DNA of 64,000 bases, from the NCBI GenBank assembly GCA_013339895.1, contig JABACO010000005.1:11417325-11481324 (forward strand), in the 5' to 3' direction. This document shows, piece after piece, positions 38,231-48,579 of the stretch (positions are counted from its first letter, which is position 1; each line of letters begins with the position of its first letter). This DNA comes from Ephydatia muelleri (lineage: Eukaryota; Porifera; Demospongiae; Spongillida; Spongillidae). The position numbers and the translations under genes were made by a program. The notes under the pieces were generated by a model. It was not told the origin of the DNA, did no database searches, and worked only from the letters and a program-made list of their open reading frames with translations.

Positions 38231-38750
38231 AAAGTTGAAAGCAGCTTGGTAACGTCGCCATTTTGGAGTTATTGGCAAATGAATATAATTATATTACTCG
38301 TAAACATGAATAACTATCGATGCTATCGTGGCTGAGGGCGGTGCCGAAGACGTTGTTTTGGATGATCGAAACGGTTATTTTCAGAAAAAATCAGAGGAAG
38401 CTTCAACTAGCAAGCGAAGCTCCATGCAGGCGCACTAGCGTGGAAACTGTATCTGCATGGGCAGAACTTAAAAAAAAAAAAGATCTCCACGAGGAAATCG
38501 CACAACTGGAATTACTGAACACCAGCAGGCAGAGAAAAGAAGGAAGAAGGAAGTTGTGCGATTTCCTCGTCCTTCCTCTGATTGGTTCTGAAAAAAAAAA
38601 AAAACCGTTTCGATCGTCCAAAACAACGTCCTCGGCACCGCCCTCAGCCACGATAGCATCGATAGTTTATTCATGTTTACGAGTAATATAATTATATTCA
38701 TTTGCCAATAACTCCAAAATGGCGACGTTACCAAGCTGCTTTCAACTTTT
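38231..38750. mobile_element. Foldback element 3
   Basis: Arms of about 165 bases (38231-38395 and about 38580-38750) are reverse complements, starting AAAGTTGAAAGCAGCTTGGT. A central part has a second, shorter inverted pair (AGGAAATCGCACAACT). Short open frames on both strands across the arms are by-products of the palindrome. It abuts the dispersed repeat at 38751. Confidence 0.8.
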
Positions 38751-39393
38751 AGCTGTTTTTGTACGTTACATTGAACGATACAAGTACGTAAGGAGGCCGA
38801 TTCCACATCACATGCATCGCTCGCTTAATACTGAAAATTCGGAGCGATTCCGCACTTGCTGGAGAGCACAAATCATCGGCACCGCCCTCAGCCACGATAG
38901 CATTGATAGTTATTGATGTTTACGAAATTACGAGTAATATAATTATATTCATTTGCTAATAACTCCAAAATGGCGACGTTACCAAGCTGCTTTCAACTTT
39001 TAGCTGTTTTTGTACGTTGCATTGAACGATAAGGTAACAAAAATGGTACATTTTGGTGTTTTAAACCGTAACGATTGATCGAAAGTTGGACGCGTAAGAC
39101 TGAAAAGGTAAAGACAATGATGAAGTGTCTATAAACCTGATTTAGCTGGAAACCTACCAATTTTCAGGGAGAAAATCAACGAAGAAGTTAGTTTGGAGGG
39201 GGTGGCTAAATCATTTATTAACTAACGATAGATGTTAATTAATAACTTGGTCCTTTCAGATTCACATTGCTACAAAATGAATTTCTGCATTTGTGATTTC
39301 TTTACTTTTGCACCAGTGATAAACAAAATCAAGTGAAGTTGAAATATATGAAAAAAATTATTAGGCCAAGTATGATGTTCTCAACTGTAAAAT
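38751..39393 (+). repeat. Right part of the dispersed repeat, copy 2, with internal duplication
   Basis: Matches 23954-24453. It contains a 155-base direct duplication of the foldback-3 right arm plus junction (about 38629-38783 repeated at 38876-39031). Confidence 0.65.
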
Positions 39394-39890
39394 TTTTTGG
39401 TGCGCATTCCAATTTTTCCACAGATTGTACATGTAGGTGATTGGAAACTAAGGCATGCAATCAACACCAATAAATGCGTGCCACTCCGTTACATTCTGGT
39501 TTCCAGGCTCTTGTGATTTTACGGATTAAAATGGCTGTGTTGTTACATGCATGCGCTTTTCTTTGCTATTTGAGCCATTTAAATTTTACCATCACATTCC
39601 GGCAGATGACCTACTTCAAGCAGTGAACACTATCATTCAGCATGACATTCGCGCGAAAAAATTTTTTGTACACATTCCAATTTTTCCACAGATTGTACAT
39701 GTAAAAAATACGGCTATGATGTATCATAACCAATAAATGCGTGCCACTCCGTTATGTTCTGGTTTCCAGGATATTGTGGTTTTGCGGATTTAAAAGCTGT
39801 GTTTCATCGCAGATTTGCATCAGTTGTACGTTACATGCGCTTGGTTTCTTTGCTATTTGAGCCACTCAATTAAAATTTACCATCATTGCA
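39393..39890. repeat. Direct tandem duplication of ~220 bases
   Basis: The segment from ATTCCAATTTTTCCACAGAT through AATAAATGCGTGCCACTCCG to TTTGCTATTTGAGCCA at about 39405-39575 recurs at about 39675-39865 with some changes. No gene. Confidence 0.65.
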
Positions 39891-40199
39891 ATGGTCAATC
39901 AGCCTTTTTGCTTTCTCTAAAATCTTGCAGCAAGGTGCATTCAACTTTGATGGATACTAATACTAGTGCACCAATCAAAGTAAGAATCGCTCTATACGAC
40001 TGCGGGTTAGCATTTTGGAGATTTACGTATAAATACCAGCCAACTGCGTTTACAAAACTAAAATATAGCACTAACCACAATAAAAATAAGCTGTTTAGCA
40101 ACTTCACGGAGACTCTCCGTAGAAATGGATAACTCACGTGCGCCGATTTATCCGACGCGTCATACGCTAATTATCATTAATTATATTCATATTCAGGTT

Positions 40200-40263
40200 C
40201 GAGGGGGGGGGGGGGGGGGGGGGGTCCAGACACCCTGGATCCCCCCCCCCTGGATCCGCCACT
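40200..40263. mobile_element. GC-run mini-element with CCTGGATCCGCCACTG end
   Basis: A G run of about 22, then TCCAGACACCCTGGATCC, a C run and CCTGGATCCGCCACTG. The right end, reverse complemented, is CAGTGGCGGATCCAGG, a common hAT-like MITE terminus. Confidence 0.5.
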
Positions 40264-40442
40264 GAATTACAATGTAGACGCTCTATGCCAATCCAAGGTT
40301 ATTGATATTAACTATTTTAAATAATCCTTGGTCATTGCTACTACTCGTTCATCGCACGTGCACTGATTGTTCAGTTAGCGCATGCGCACGCACGTACTTA
40401 CATATTTGATTATTTACTCATACGTACGAGCGCGCGTAGCTT

Positions 40443-40516
40443 GCACGGTTGCGCCGGGGGGGGGGCCAAAATATGCGAGTACCCCCCCTAGCCACTAAAT
40501 AGCCACCACGCCACTG
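40443..40516. mobile_element. Other half of the split hAT-type element
   Basis: Ends ...TAAATAGCCACCACGCCACTG at 40516. Reverse complemented this is CAGTGGCGTGGTGGCT, the same 15-base terminus as at 24825. It is preceded by a G run (40456-40465) and a C run, where the inferred inversion breakpoint lies. Confidence 0.65.
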
Positions 40517-40524
40517 ATAGAAAG
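40517..40524. repeat. Target duplication copy ATAGAAAG in PC-B intron 1
   Basis: ATAGAAAG follows the element end here and is found, inverted, at 24826-24833 beside the other half. The homologous empty site in PC-A intron 1 has a single ATAGAAAG (18105-18112). Eight bases suits hAT elements. Confidence 0.7.
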
Positions 40525-40924
40525 GAACTGATAAGCACCGCGGCCACACCTGTAATGAAAATGAATTGCAATTTAAATTGCTATTACGTCACGTCCGGAG
40601 TTCTAGCTATTACTGAAAGCTCTATTGTGAAGCACAATTGCTACACGGACCCGATTTGAAGTTAGAATCCAACACTACAACGCAGGAACTAGAATTCGTA
40701 TATTATCTATGCTCTTTGAATGCCAAGTAGATATAATTGTGCATCGCGCCGGCGTGACAGTACACGGTCGTTGTTTAAACACATTACTGTGTGTAGTATT
40801 AGCACTTACTGATCATGTAATGAGTGTGGCAATGATGGCATCGACTCTCTTAAGATTTGTACAGTCAATGTGACTACATGAAAGTAGGGGTGGCATTTCA
40901 ATGCAAATGTTGCAATCATTGTTG

Positions 40925-41255
40925 TACTGCTCCTCCTCCCCTCATCTCCTCCTTCCCCTTCTCCTTCTCATCTTCTTCCTCCGCTTCCTCTCCTCCTCCT
41001 CTTCCTCTCCTCATCCTCCTCCTCCTCCTCCTCCTCCTCCTCCTCCTCCTCCTCCTCCTCCTCCTCCTCCTCCTCCTCCTCCTCCTCCTCCTCCTCCTCC
41101 TCCTCCTCCTCCTCCTCCTCCTCCTCCTCCTCCTCCTCCTCCTCCTCCTCCTCCTCCTCCTCCTCCTCCTCCTCCTCCTCCTCCTCCTCCTCCTCCTCCT
41201 CCTCCTCCTCCTCCTCCTCTTCCTCTCCTCCTCATCTTCCTCCTCCTCTTTGATC
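40925..41255. repeat. (TCC)n microsatellite in PC-B intron 1
   Basis: About 205 bases of perfect TCC (41014-41218) flanked by imperfect TCC/TTC. The strand asymmetry is complete (polypyrimidine/polypurine). The Pro-, Leu-, Arg- and Gly-only open frames are by-products. Confidence 0.97.
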
Positions 41256-41585
41256 CTTTGTAAACAATTAAACATAATTAACTGCACAACTACACACACA
41301 TACCCCATGCTTACCACATGTACCTGTTTCTACAGGTTTCTCCTGCAATAAAACTGGATTTCAAGATAAATGATTAGAATTTGATGTCTTTAGGGATTAC
41401 TATTCTTCTCGTGTAATAAGAATGCTTACCACATGAGAAATAGAGATATTATCATTGCATGTACTGATGATAGCATTAGCTTTTGTTTTCTGCACCTTTT
41501 TACTAGGTGACATGCTACTGGCATAGTAACCATATAATAACAGTAACCATTCACATTTGTCAAGGGTAATGTTTTCTACTGCTAG

Positions 41586-44500
41586 GTTGAGTTTGCAGAA
41601 CAGCAGCATCTGAGGGTCCACGTGAAGAGGGGCTACAGCTCACCCACTGACCCTAACTGGTCCAAGCAATGGCCATGGGTATGTCGGATGCTTAGCTGAG
41701 TCTACTAGGCAGTTTTGATCTTCTACCTTCATAGCTCAATACAGGTAACAATACAAACAGCGGAAATATAGCTGGACGTGATATCAACGTGCAGCCCGCG
41801 TGGATACAGGGTTACACAGGGTGCAACGTGTATGTAGGAGTTGTGGACGACGGTAGGCAGTTGTGTTGCACTATGAATCTGATATAAATAACCAATTTTA
41901 TCCCTCAGGAGTGGAGTGCACCCATCCTGACCTCCTGAAGAATTATGTGAGTACAGTGTTAACGAATAACAAGCCCCTCGTTTACATCATCTCATATTAG
42001 ATCGCTCCTCTTGGTTGGAACTATTTGGATGGAACCAGCAATCCCTTCCCAGGTGAAACAGAAGGGGAACGTTACAGCCATGGGACCAGCTGTGCAGGAG
42101 AGGTCGGGATGACCAAGAGCAACAGCTACTGTGGAGCAGGAGTGGCATACAATGCAGGCATTGCAGGTACTTTTGAAAGTGTGCTCCATGTAACCACCTG
42201 CGAACCAGAACTATGCAAATGGCATGAATCTTTTGGTACTTTAGCAATTAAACCAGTGTCTGCTGCATTGGAATCTGTAAATAAAAAGGGGCCTTGAAAT
42301 GTGTTACAATTGTTGAGAAAGACTGCTATGTGTCTGCATATATCAGGGCTACATGCAGCTATAATTCGGATATGAGTGGATGTAAGGTGCGTATAACATG
42401 CATGCACATGTCTTCCCACTTGCATATGATGGGTCAGTAGTGAGGATCATCGAGGAGGTGCATGGAAAGGAGCAGATATGATGGCCGAGTGAGGAATGGC
42501 TATAGTTAAAATAACTCCTTCCCTCTATCCTGTTATGACAATCTCTTTTCATATACTCTCCTTCTTGTGGTTCTCCATTTCAATCTCAATATCGGATTCC
42601 ATATCCTCTGTTTGCTTTTCATTTTATGTCTTCTTCCAGTTGTTAAAGAAACATGACACTTGAATTCACATGTGTAAAATGCATTGTCTCAATGCAGGCA
42701 TTCGTCTGCTTGGAAATACAGGAGTTTCTGACACACAAGAGGCTAATGCTCTGAGCCATCTGAACAATTATATTCATATCTACAGCAATAGCTGGGGACC
42801 TTCTGATGATGGAATGACAGTGCAAGGACCTGGAAGTGTACTGAAAATGGCGATTGACAACAATGCTGCTTCAGTAAATTGGAACCCAAGACCTTGTTAA
42901 ATGACAAAGTCTTTGATGAGCTTCTTCTAGGGTCGAGGAGGTAGAGGATCTATCTATGTTTGGGCAGCTGGCAATGGTGGAGATTATTTTGACTCTTGTG
43001 CTGCTGATGGCTATGTGAACAGTATCTACACCATTCCCATCGGAGCTGCATCATCCACTGGAGAACCTGCATACTATGATGAGCCATGCTCGGGCAAGAA
43101 GGCAGTGGCATTTGTGGACAATCCTTATCAATCCCTTCTAGTGGTAAGCTGGTGTGTACTGTGCTGCATGGATCCAATGTGATAGCCAATATTTCCCCCT
43201 CTTCCATTTATCAGAGTACCACCTCCACATTTGGTATGTGCACTGATACATTTGATGGCACCAGTTCTGCAACTCCACTGGTGTCTGGAGTACTAGCATT
43301 GGTTCTTGAAGCAAAGTGGGTTTGTGAAATGGATAGAGTTAACATGTGTTGTGCACATAGATTGTATTTTGTAAGACAGTCTATCCATATTCCTATTTAT
43401 ATATTAGAGCAATGATTTTGTACAAAATCATACATTTAATAATTCGAAAACATTTTTCTTCTATCTGCATGGAAACTCTAGTATGGTAGGCTATAGGAAC
43501 TGAATCGGAATGGTAATATAGGTCAAAGGGAAGTCAGATGGGAGGATGGAAGGGTAGGAAGAGGGAGGATGTAGGTGAAGGGAGGAGAGGGATCTTATAT
43601 GACCTCACATTTCTACTCAAACAGCCCAAGCCTCACATGGAGGGATATCCAATATCTGATCGTGTACACTGCAAATCCAAACATCCTATCTCGTGCAGGA
43701 TGGAAGACAAATGGAGCAGGGAGACAATTCCATCTGAACTTTGGTTTTGGGGCAGTTGATGCCGAAGCCATGGTGACCAGAGCAAAGCATTGGGTAACAG
43801 TGCCAGCTCAGGTGGCAAGCTCAGTATCTGTAGCAACTACAAGGTATGATTACCCAAAACCATTTAAATGATTCATAATGTTGCAAAGGATAAAATATGC
43901 TAGTTTTTATGGCTCTATACCAGCTTTGCTGTTTATTTCCTCCAAAACCTGCAGTACTGTCAATTCAAATTCCAGCCGTGATTACTCTTTCACCTATACT
44001 GATGCCATCAGTTACCTTGAGCATGTGGTGATCAGGACAACCCTCACCATCAGTGGAGTGTCAGGTGACACAAGTAGCACTTCCAATCGTGGTGATATAT
44101 ATATCCAACTCCTATCTCCAAATGGAACCCTCTCCACTCTCTTGCCTTTTCGTATGAATGACATTGTGGTGAATGATATCACTATAGGTGCAGCATACTC
44201 TGACTGGCCGTTCAAGTCCCTTCACTTCTGGGGAGAGAACCCAGCTGGTACATGGAAAATTACAGTTGGATATAATGGAACCTCTGGCACAGTCATAGTC
44301 TCCAATACAACAGCGATGTTCTATGGCACATCCCAGACACCTCAGGCTGTTCCACCAGCATGTGACCAAGCTTGTGCACGTGGGTGTTTTGGTACTGGAC
44401 CAAGCAACTGTGATGTGTGTGCACCTAGGTACTACCGTGACGTTGTCACCTTGACTTGTACTCAAACTTGTACCAGTGGAACAGCTGCAAATGGATATTG

Positions 44501-44654
44501 CTATAACCCATCCGATCATGATCCTGTCTGCGCTAGGTTAAACCCACCTAGCAGTGCTCATGGTACCTGTGCTGATTCAACAAGCTCTACAGCACAACTG
44601 ATGGTTAATGGCTTAATAGTAATGATGGTTGCTACTTTGGTAATGTTTTTATAA
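41586..44654 (+). CDS. PC-B body: furin-like proprotein convertase, exons 2-10, open throughout
   Basis: Exons: 41586-41678, 41735-41852, 41909-41946, 42001-42166, 42698-42873, 42931-43143, 43215-43315, 43625-43843, 43955-44654. They sum to 1824 bases (607 codons plus stop) in one frame. The product is a serine endoprotease that would cut after basic residues in secreted precursors. In order: prodomain end with self-cleavage site HVKR; catalytic Asp in GVVDDG, His in [13 protein letters not shown], oxyanion Asn in WAAGNGG, Ser in GTSSATP; P domain with NRGDI and WGENPAGTW; Cys-rich stretch ([23 protein letters not shown]); then TSSTAQ and a hydrophobic tail ending MVATLVMFL. It has no cytoplasmic tail, so a GPI signal is likelier than furin's transmembrane anchor. 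Furin's S4 acidic residues are missing. Its first exon seems to be the inverted one at 25189-24845, which would add about 91 residues. Confidence 0.9.
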
Positions 44655-44839
44655 AACGGAACACTTGACTGCAGATAGATAGCTCATACCTGATGGTATA
44701 ATTGTGCCATTCGATTTGATTAGATTGAGGACAACTATAAAGTGCATGTCTGCAATTTATCTTGTATATTATGTTCATTCATAATGAATCGATATTAATC
44801 ATACATCATACAGCGGTCAGTGGGAAGGTGTTACATTCC

Positions 44840-45440
44840 ATCTTCAAGTGGATTACACTGCATGGGGTTTTGTAATGCACACTGACAATGATGCAGCATA
44901 TGCCAGTGCAGCATACCACAGTTGTCTTGTGTCTTTACATTATATGGTACCGAGATTGCGTTGTCTTTCAATTTTGTAATGCTTTTGGGTACAGAACTGC
45001 ACATGAAGACTGTCATATATGTTGATGGTAGATGGATGATAACCAATACAATGGATGAGACTCGTATCCACTGTGATGCTCTGACATGGATGAATGCAAC
45101 CTCTTAGATGTTCTTTTGTAAATTTCTGAGACAGGAATGTTGACAGAAAACCATTAATAGTACCACAATAATTTTGTTTTGGTAGAAATTGTACTGCATT
45201 AATCACTTCATCATCTAATCATTTAACTGTGGATACGAATACTCTTATGCTTACTCTTTAACAAAATACCGCAACAGTTCTTCTGTAATTATCCCATTGT
45301 CTACAATAGCAGTCCCATCATCTTTTAAGTGGATGCTCACTGGTGAAATGCACATACTATTTCCGCAATGAATGGCCTGGATGGCAGGAAGTGGAACAGG
45401 ACTGTCCATTATTACTGCATGAGCATGTTTTATGGCTATG
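44840..45440 (-). pseudogene. Ulp1-like protease remnant, convergent with PC-B
   Basis: Minus-strand blocks include DEVINAVQFLPKQNYCG, then 'STINIYDSLH' and KTQDNCGM, matching the Asp and Gln...Cys-Gly parts of Ulp1-like proteases (compare 32829-32303). An adjoining block 45448-45251 reads PVSIHLKDDGTAIVDNG. Stops and frame changes separate the blocks, so it is probably not functional. It lies tail to tail with PC-B, about 190 bases from its stop. Confidence 0.45.
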
Positions 45441-45589
45441 GTATTCACGCCTGCATTTGCAACTCAATAGCACTCCATGAAGGAGTAAAACTGAGCATAA
45501 ATTTATAGATAGTTAACAAAAAAATATTTGTTCTACGAACGTTAAATGTTATTAACAGTTAACTTTCACGTTCTCCTGTTTGCGGCTGC

Positions 45590-46090
45590 CTTCTTTCCCC
45601 CCATGCCTCCCCCTTCTGTCCCCCATCGCCTCCTTCTTCTGCCCCTTGCTTTCCCTTCTGTCCCCCTTTGCCTCCCCTTATGTCCCCCTCACCTTCGCCT
45701 TGTGTCCCCCCTTGCCTTCTCTTTTGTCCCCCTTCCTCCCCTTCTGTCCCACTCACCTCCCTGTCTGTTCCCCTCACCTCCCCTTCTGTCCCCCTCACCT
45801 CCCCTTCTGTCCCCCTCACCTCCCCTTCTGTCCCCCTCACCTCCCCTTCTGTCCCCCTCACCTCCCCTTCTGTCCCCCTCCCCTCTGCCTTCTGTCTCCC
45901 CTCGCCTCCCCTTCTGTCCTCCTTTCTGCCCCCCCCCCCTTCTGTCCACCCTTACCGCCCCCTTTTGTCCACCCTTGCCTTCCCTTCTGTCCACCCTTAC
46001 CTCTTCTGTCCCCCTGCCTCCCCTTCTGTCCCCCTTCCCTCTGCCTTCTGTCTCCCCTCACCTCCCCCTTCTGTCCCCCTTTGCCTCAGT
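45590..46090. repeat. Pyrimidine-rich minisatellite, ~21-base unit
   Basis: Tandem CCCCTTCTGTCCCCCTCACCT units, most regular at 45715-45870 and looser beyond. One strand is almost all C/T. The long Pro/Ser-rich frames (for example about 45546-46090) derive from it. Confidence 0.9.
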
Positions 46091-46091
46091 A

Positions 46092-46335
46092 GTTCGCCGT
46101 CATTTTGATCATGTCAAGTTTCGTTTGTTACCACCGCCCCACCCCGACCAAAGCTCAACAGTTTCTACCGCCGGTCCTTCTGCTCAGGGGTTGGAAACCT
46201 CTACTACATGTACCAGCGGAAATTCTCCGGATGCTAAAGTTAGTAAGCCATTGTCGGCACCCGTGCCTACTCCTGCACAACTTCCCAAGATTCGTCGCTC
46301 AAGCCATATCAAGAATGCTCCACAACGGTTTTGAA
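46092..46335 (+). pseudogene. C-terminal tail of a Ty3/Gypsy pol
   Basis: Fossil. The frame ends in a basic tail 'RRSSHIKNAPQRF' and stop, the usual ending of Gypsy integrases. It is followed by a G run and the start of a probable LTR at about 46390. Only the end of the element is present. Confidence 0.55.
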
Positions 46336-46375
46336 ATTTTGTGTTGTTATTTTGTTATTTTTATTTTTTTGTAAG

Positions 46376-46560
46376 GGGGGGGGAGAAGTGTTATGTATTG
46401 CGGTTATCTCTAGAACATTCATTACCACTAAACAGGTTTCTCCAGTTATAGATCCGGTTTTGCCGGTTGATGGATTCATATGCCATTGTGTGTATGTTGT
46501 GCCACAGTTGTACACGTGTTCAGTCTTGATCAAGTTGTTGGTTGTATCGTATTAAGATTG
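46376..46560 (+). repeat. Polypurine tract and probable LTR start
   Basis: GGGGGGGGGAGAAG runs into TGTTATGTATTGCGG, the polypurine tract and TG start expected of a 3' LTR. I could not find the far end or a second copy. Confidence 0.45.
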
Positions 46561-47327
46561 TCAGCTAGGATACAACAAGTGGCAAGTGTAGCATTGTGTA
46601 AACTTACCATGGGTGCAGCAGACCTTACGGTTGTGGCTAGATAAGAACTCCACCTGATCTGAGCACAACAGCAAATAAAAAGTTGAGACAGTCGCTCCTT
46701 CATGACAGAAATTCTTGGCGATGTACATGTGCACTTCATATACATGTTTTGAACACCAGTTTTGACTTTGTGCATAGATGGAACACTCACTCGGCTGGAT
46801 TTAGCGTCTCGACACGCAAATTAATCACAAGAAGCAACTCAACGGTTTTCAGCATTTTTTCAGGCTCTCAAGCAAATATGGTTCTTTTATTATTATAAAG
46901 TTGAGCTTTCTTGCCTTTGGAATACATGTATGGGAGATCTGCCAGACTTGACTGATCGAGTTATCTAACAGAAATCATAAGGTTTGCACCTGTGGTAAAA
47001 TTTATGTTGTACAAAACCATCAACCTGACCCTTGATGTAATATGGAGGTCTACCTGGATGGGATGCTGAGCACTCTAACACAGCGCTTGCCATACCATGG
47101 TCTGCTCTCAAACAGGCCCCCCCCCCACCCCTTCTCTTTTATCAACAGCCTCTCTTCTCCTACACCATGGTACATGACAACACCCCCATATCTCACACAC
47201 AACACAACATGTACATGTAGCACACTTTAAAAACATGGCCAGCACAAAAAGCATACCCAAGGTTGTGCACATGCATACTACCCAGCTTCAATCTGGCCGC
47301 AGTACGTGTGTTTTTTGTGTGTGTGTG

Positions 47328-47362
<35 letters not shown>

Positions 47363-47530
47363 TGTGTGTTATGGCGAGCTTGCTGCCTCAATTTCAAGCT
47401 AGGCTAATTGGTGCATGGTGCTCTGTATATGCATATACATATGCAAATGTACAGTTGTACATATAAAGATATTTTGGGTATGCTGTATACACCCATCCCA
47501 GCTTCAAAACACTTTGGGTCATTCATTTTA
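46560..47530. other. No gene seen; short (GT)n at 47313-47369
   Basis: Contains a GT/GTAT microsatellite and the phrase CCCAGCTTCAA twice (47281, 47498). No coding block recognised. Confidence 0.5.
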
Positions 47531-47559
47531 TGCTTTCTGGTCTCAGCCTCCTCTGCTGC

Positions 47560-48110
47560 AGCCCCTTCAGACAGCTGTTAGGATTGAAGCCTGTGGTCCC
47601 CATTGTTAAACAAGATGGCAGTGTAAGGTTGTGCGGGGATTACAAACTTACCATCAATCGGGCTGCAGTGGTGGAGAGGTATCCATTACCACGTATTGAA
47701 GTCATGCCTTGCAAAAGGAAAAGTGTTTACTAAATTGGATTTGTCCCACGCATACATGCAGTTAGCTCTGGATCCAGAGTCCAAGAGGTATGTTACTATC
47801 TCCACACAGAAGGGGCTCTTCCAGTACACAAGGCTTCCGTTCGGAATATCATCGGCACCAGCTATATTCCAAAGGACTATGGAGCGGGTTCTTCATGGTA
47901 TTCCCAATACAATTGCATATATGGATGACATTTTGGTCACTGGTGCATCAGACAAGGAACATTTGGAAACGTTGGAGAAAGTGTTGTCCAAGTTAGAAGA
48001 GTCAGGGATGAGGTTAAAGAGGTCGAAGTGTGTGTTTATGGTGCCTTCAGTCGAATATTTAGGGCATCATATTTCAGCTGAAGGTTTGAACAGCCCTTTC
48101 AGCCAGTCCA
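47560..48110 (+). pseudogene. Fossil Ty3/Gypsy reverse transcriptase fragment
   Basis: RT core only, with 'DGSVRLCGDYK', 'KLDLSHAYMQL', 'LPFGISSAPAIFQRTM' and 'YMDDILVTG'. This is a different lineage from the element at 1.3-14.4 kb. It is joined head-on to gag and integrase pieces on the opposite strand at about 48110. Confidence 0.75.
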
Positions 48111-48568
48111 TTGCTTGATGGATGGTAAGGTGCACAGCGGGCATGTCTAATGCCATTACGTTTCATAAAGGTTTCAAACTCAACACTAGTAAAGGCAGTG
48201 CCATTGTCAGACACAATCACATCTGGAAGTCCATGAGTTGAGAATAAGTTTCTTAATACTCGAACCACCTGCTGAGAACGAGAATTAAATTTAAACCGTT
48301 GCACAATGCTGGAAGGCTGCGGAGTCAAATGGTCCTTAACCAACTTCATAATTTCATCCACAGACTTATCTGTCGGTTTGCTTGGGGCTACGAGGCTTCG
48401 TATAAGCTGGTAAGAGGCAGTGCCGCAAACGCTCAGCAATACTGCTCTCTTCTTTCCGTCCTCTTTTATCTCGTTCGCCACGAAGAACTGTTGCAACCGC
48501 TCACAATACGCTGTCCAGTCATCGGTGTCCCTTTCGAACGGACCGACAGCTCCAAGTAGTCCCGCCAT
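48110..48568 (-). pseudogene. Fossil Gypsy mosaic: gag piece next to integrase-core piece
   Basis: On the minus strand a gag N-terminus (MAGLLGAVGPFERDTDDW) leads directly into part of an integrase core ('YHPSSNGLAERAV'). Protease, RT and RNase H are absent between them, so the copy is rearranged rather than whole. Confidence 0.7.
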
Positions 48569-48579
48569 TACTGTCTTTC

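Larger units (their letters stand above)
40700..45413 (+). repeat. Right arm of the large inverted duplication containing the PC-B body
   Basis: Inverse counterpart of 33622-37530. It is longer because of the TCC repeat (40925-41255) and about 250 extra bases in the intron after exon 5. Confidence 0.8.

Noticed and set aside
38320-38806. Open frames of 112-123 codons (MLSWLRAVP...) on both strands
   Set aside because: Mirror translations of the inverted arms of foldback 3.
40857-41351. Poly-Leu, poly-Pro, poly-Arg and poly-Gly frames up to 164 codons
   Set aside because: Translations of the TCC microsatellite.
45546-46334. A 262-codon Pro/Ser/Leu-rich frame
   Set aside because: Mostly the 21-base minisatellite; only the last part, a Gypsy pol tail, has a recognisable source.
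46890-47500. A promoter or gene start near the AT-rich segment
   Set aside because: No coding block or consistent motif could be tied to it.
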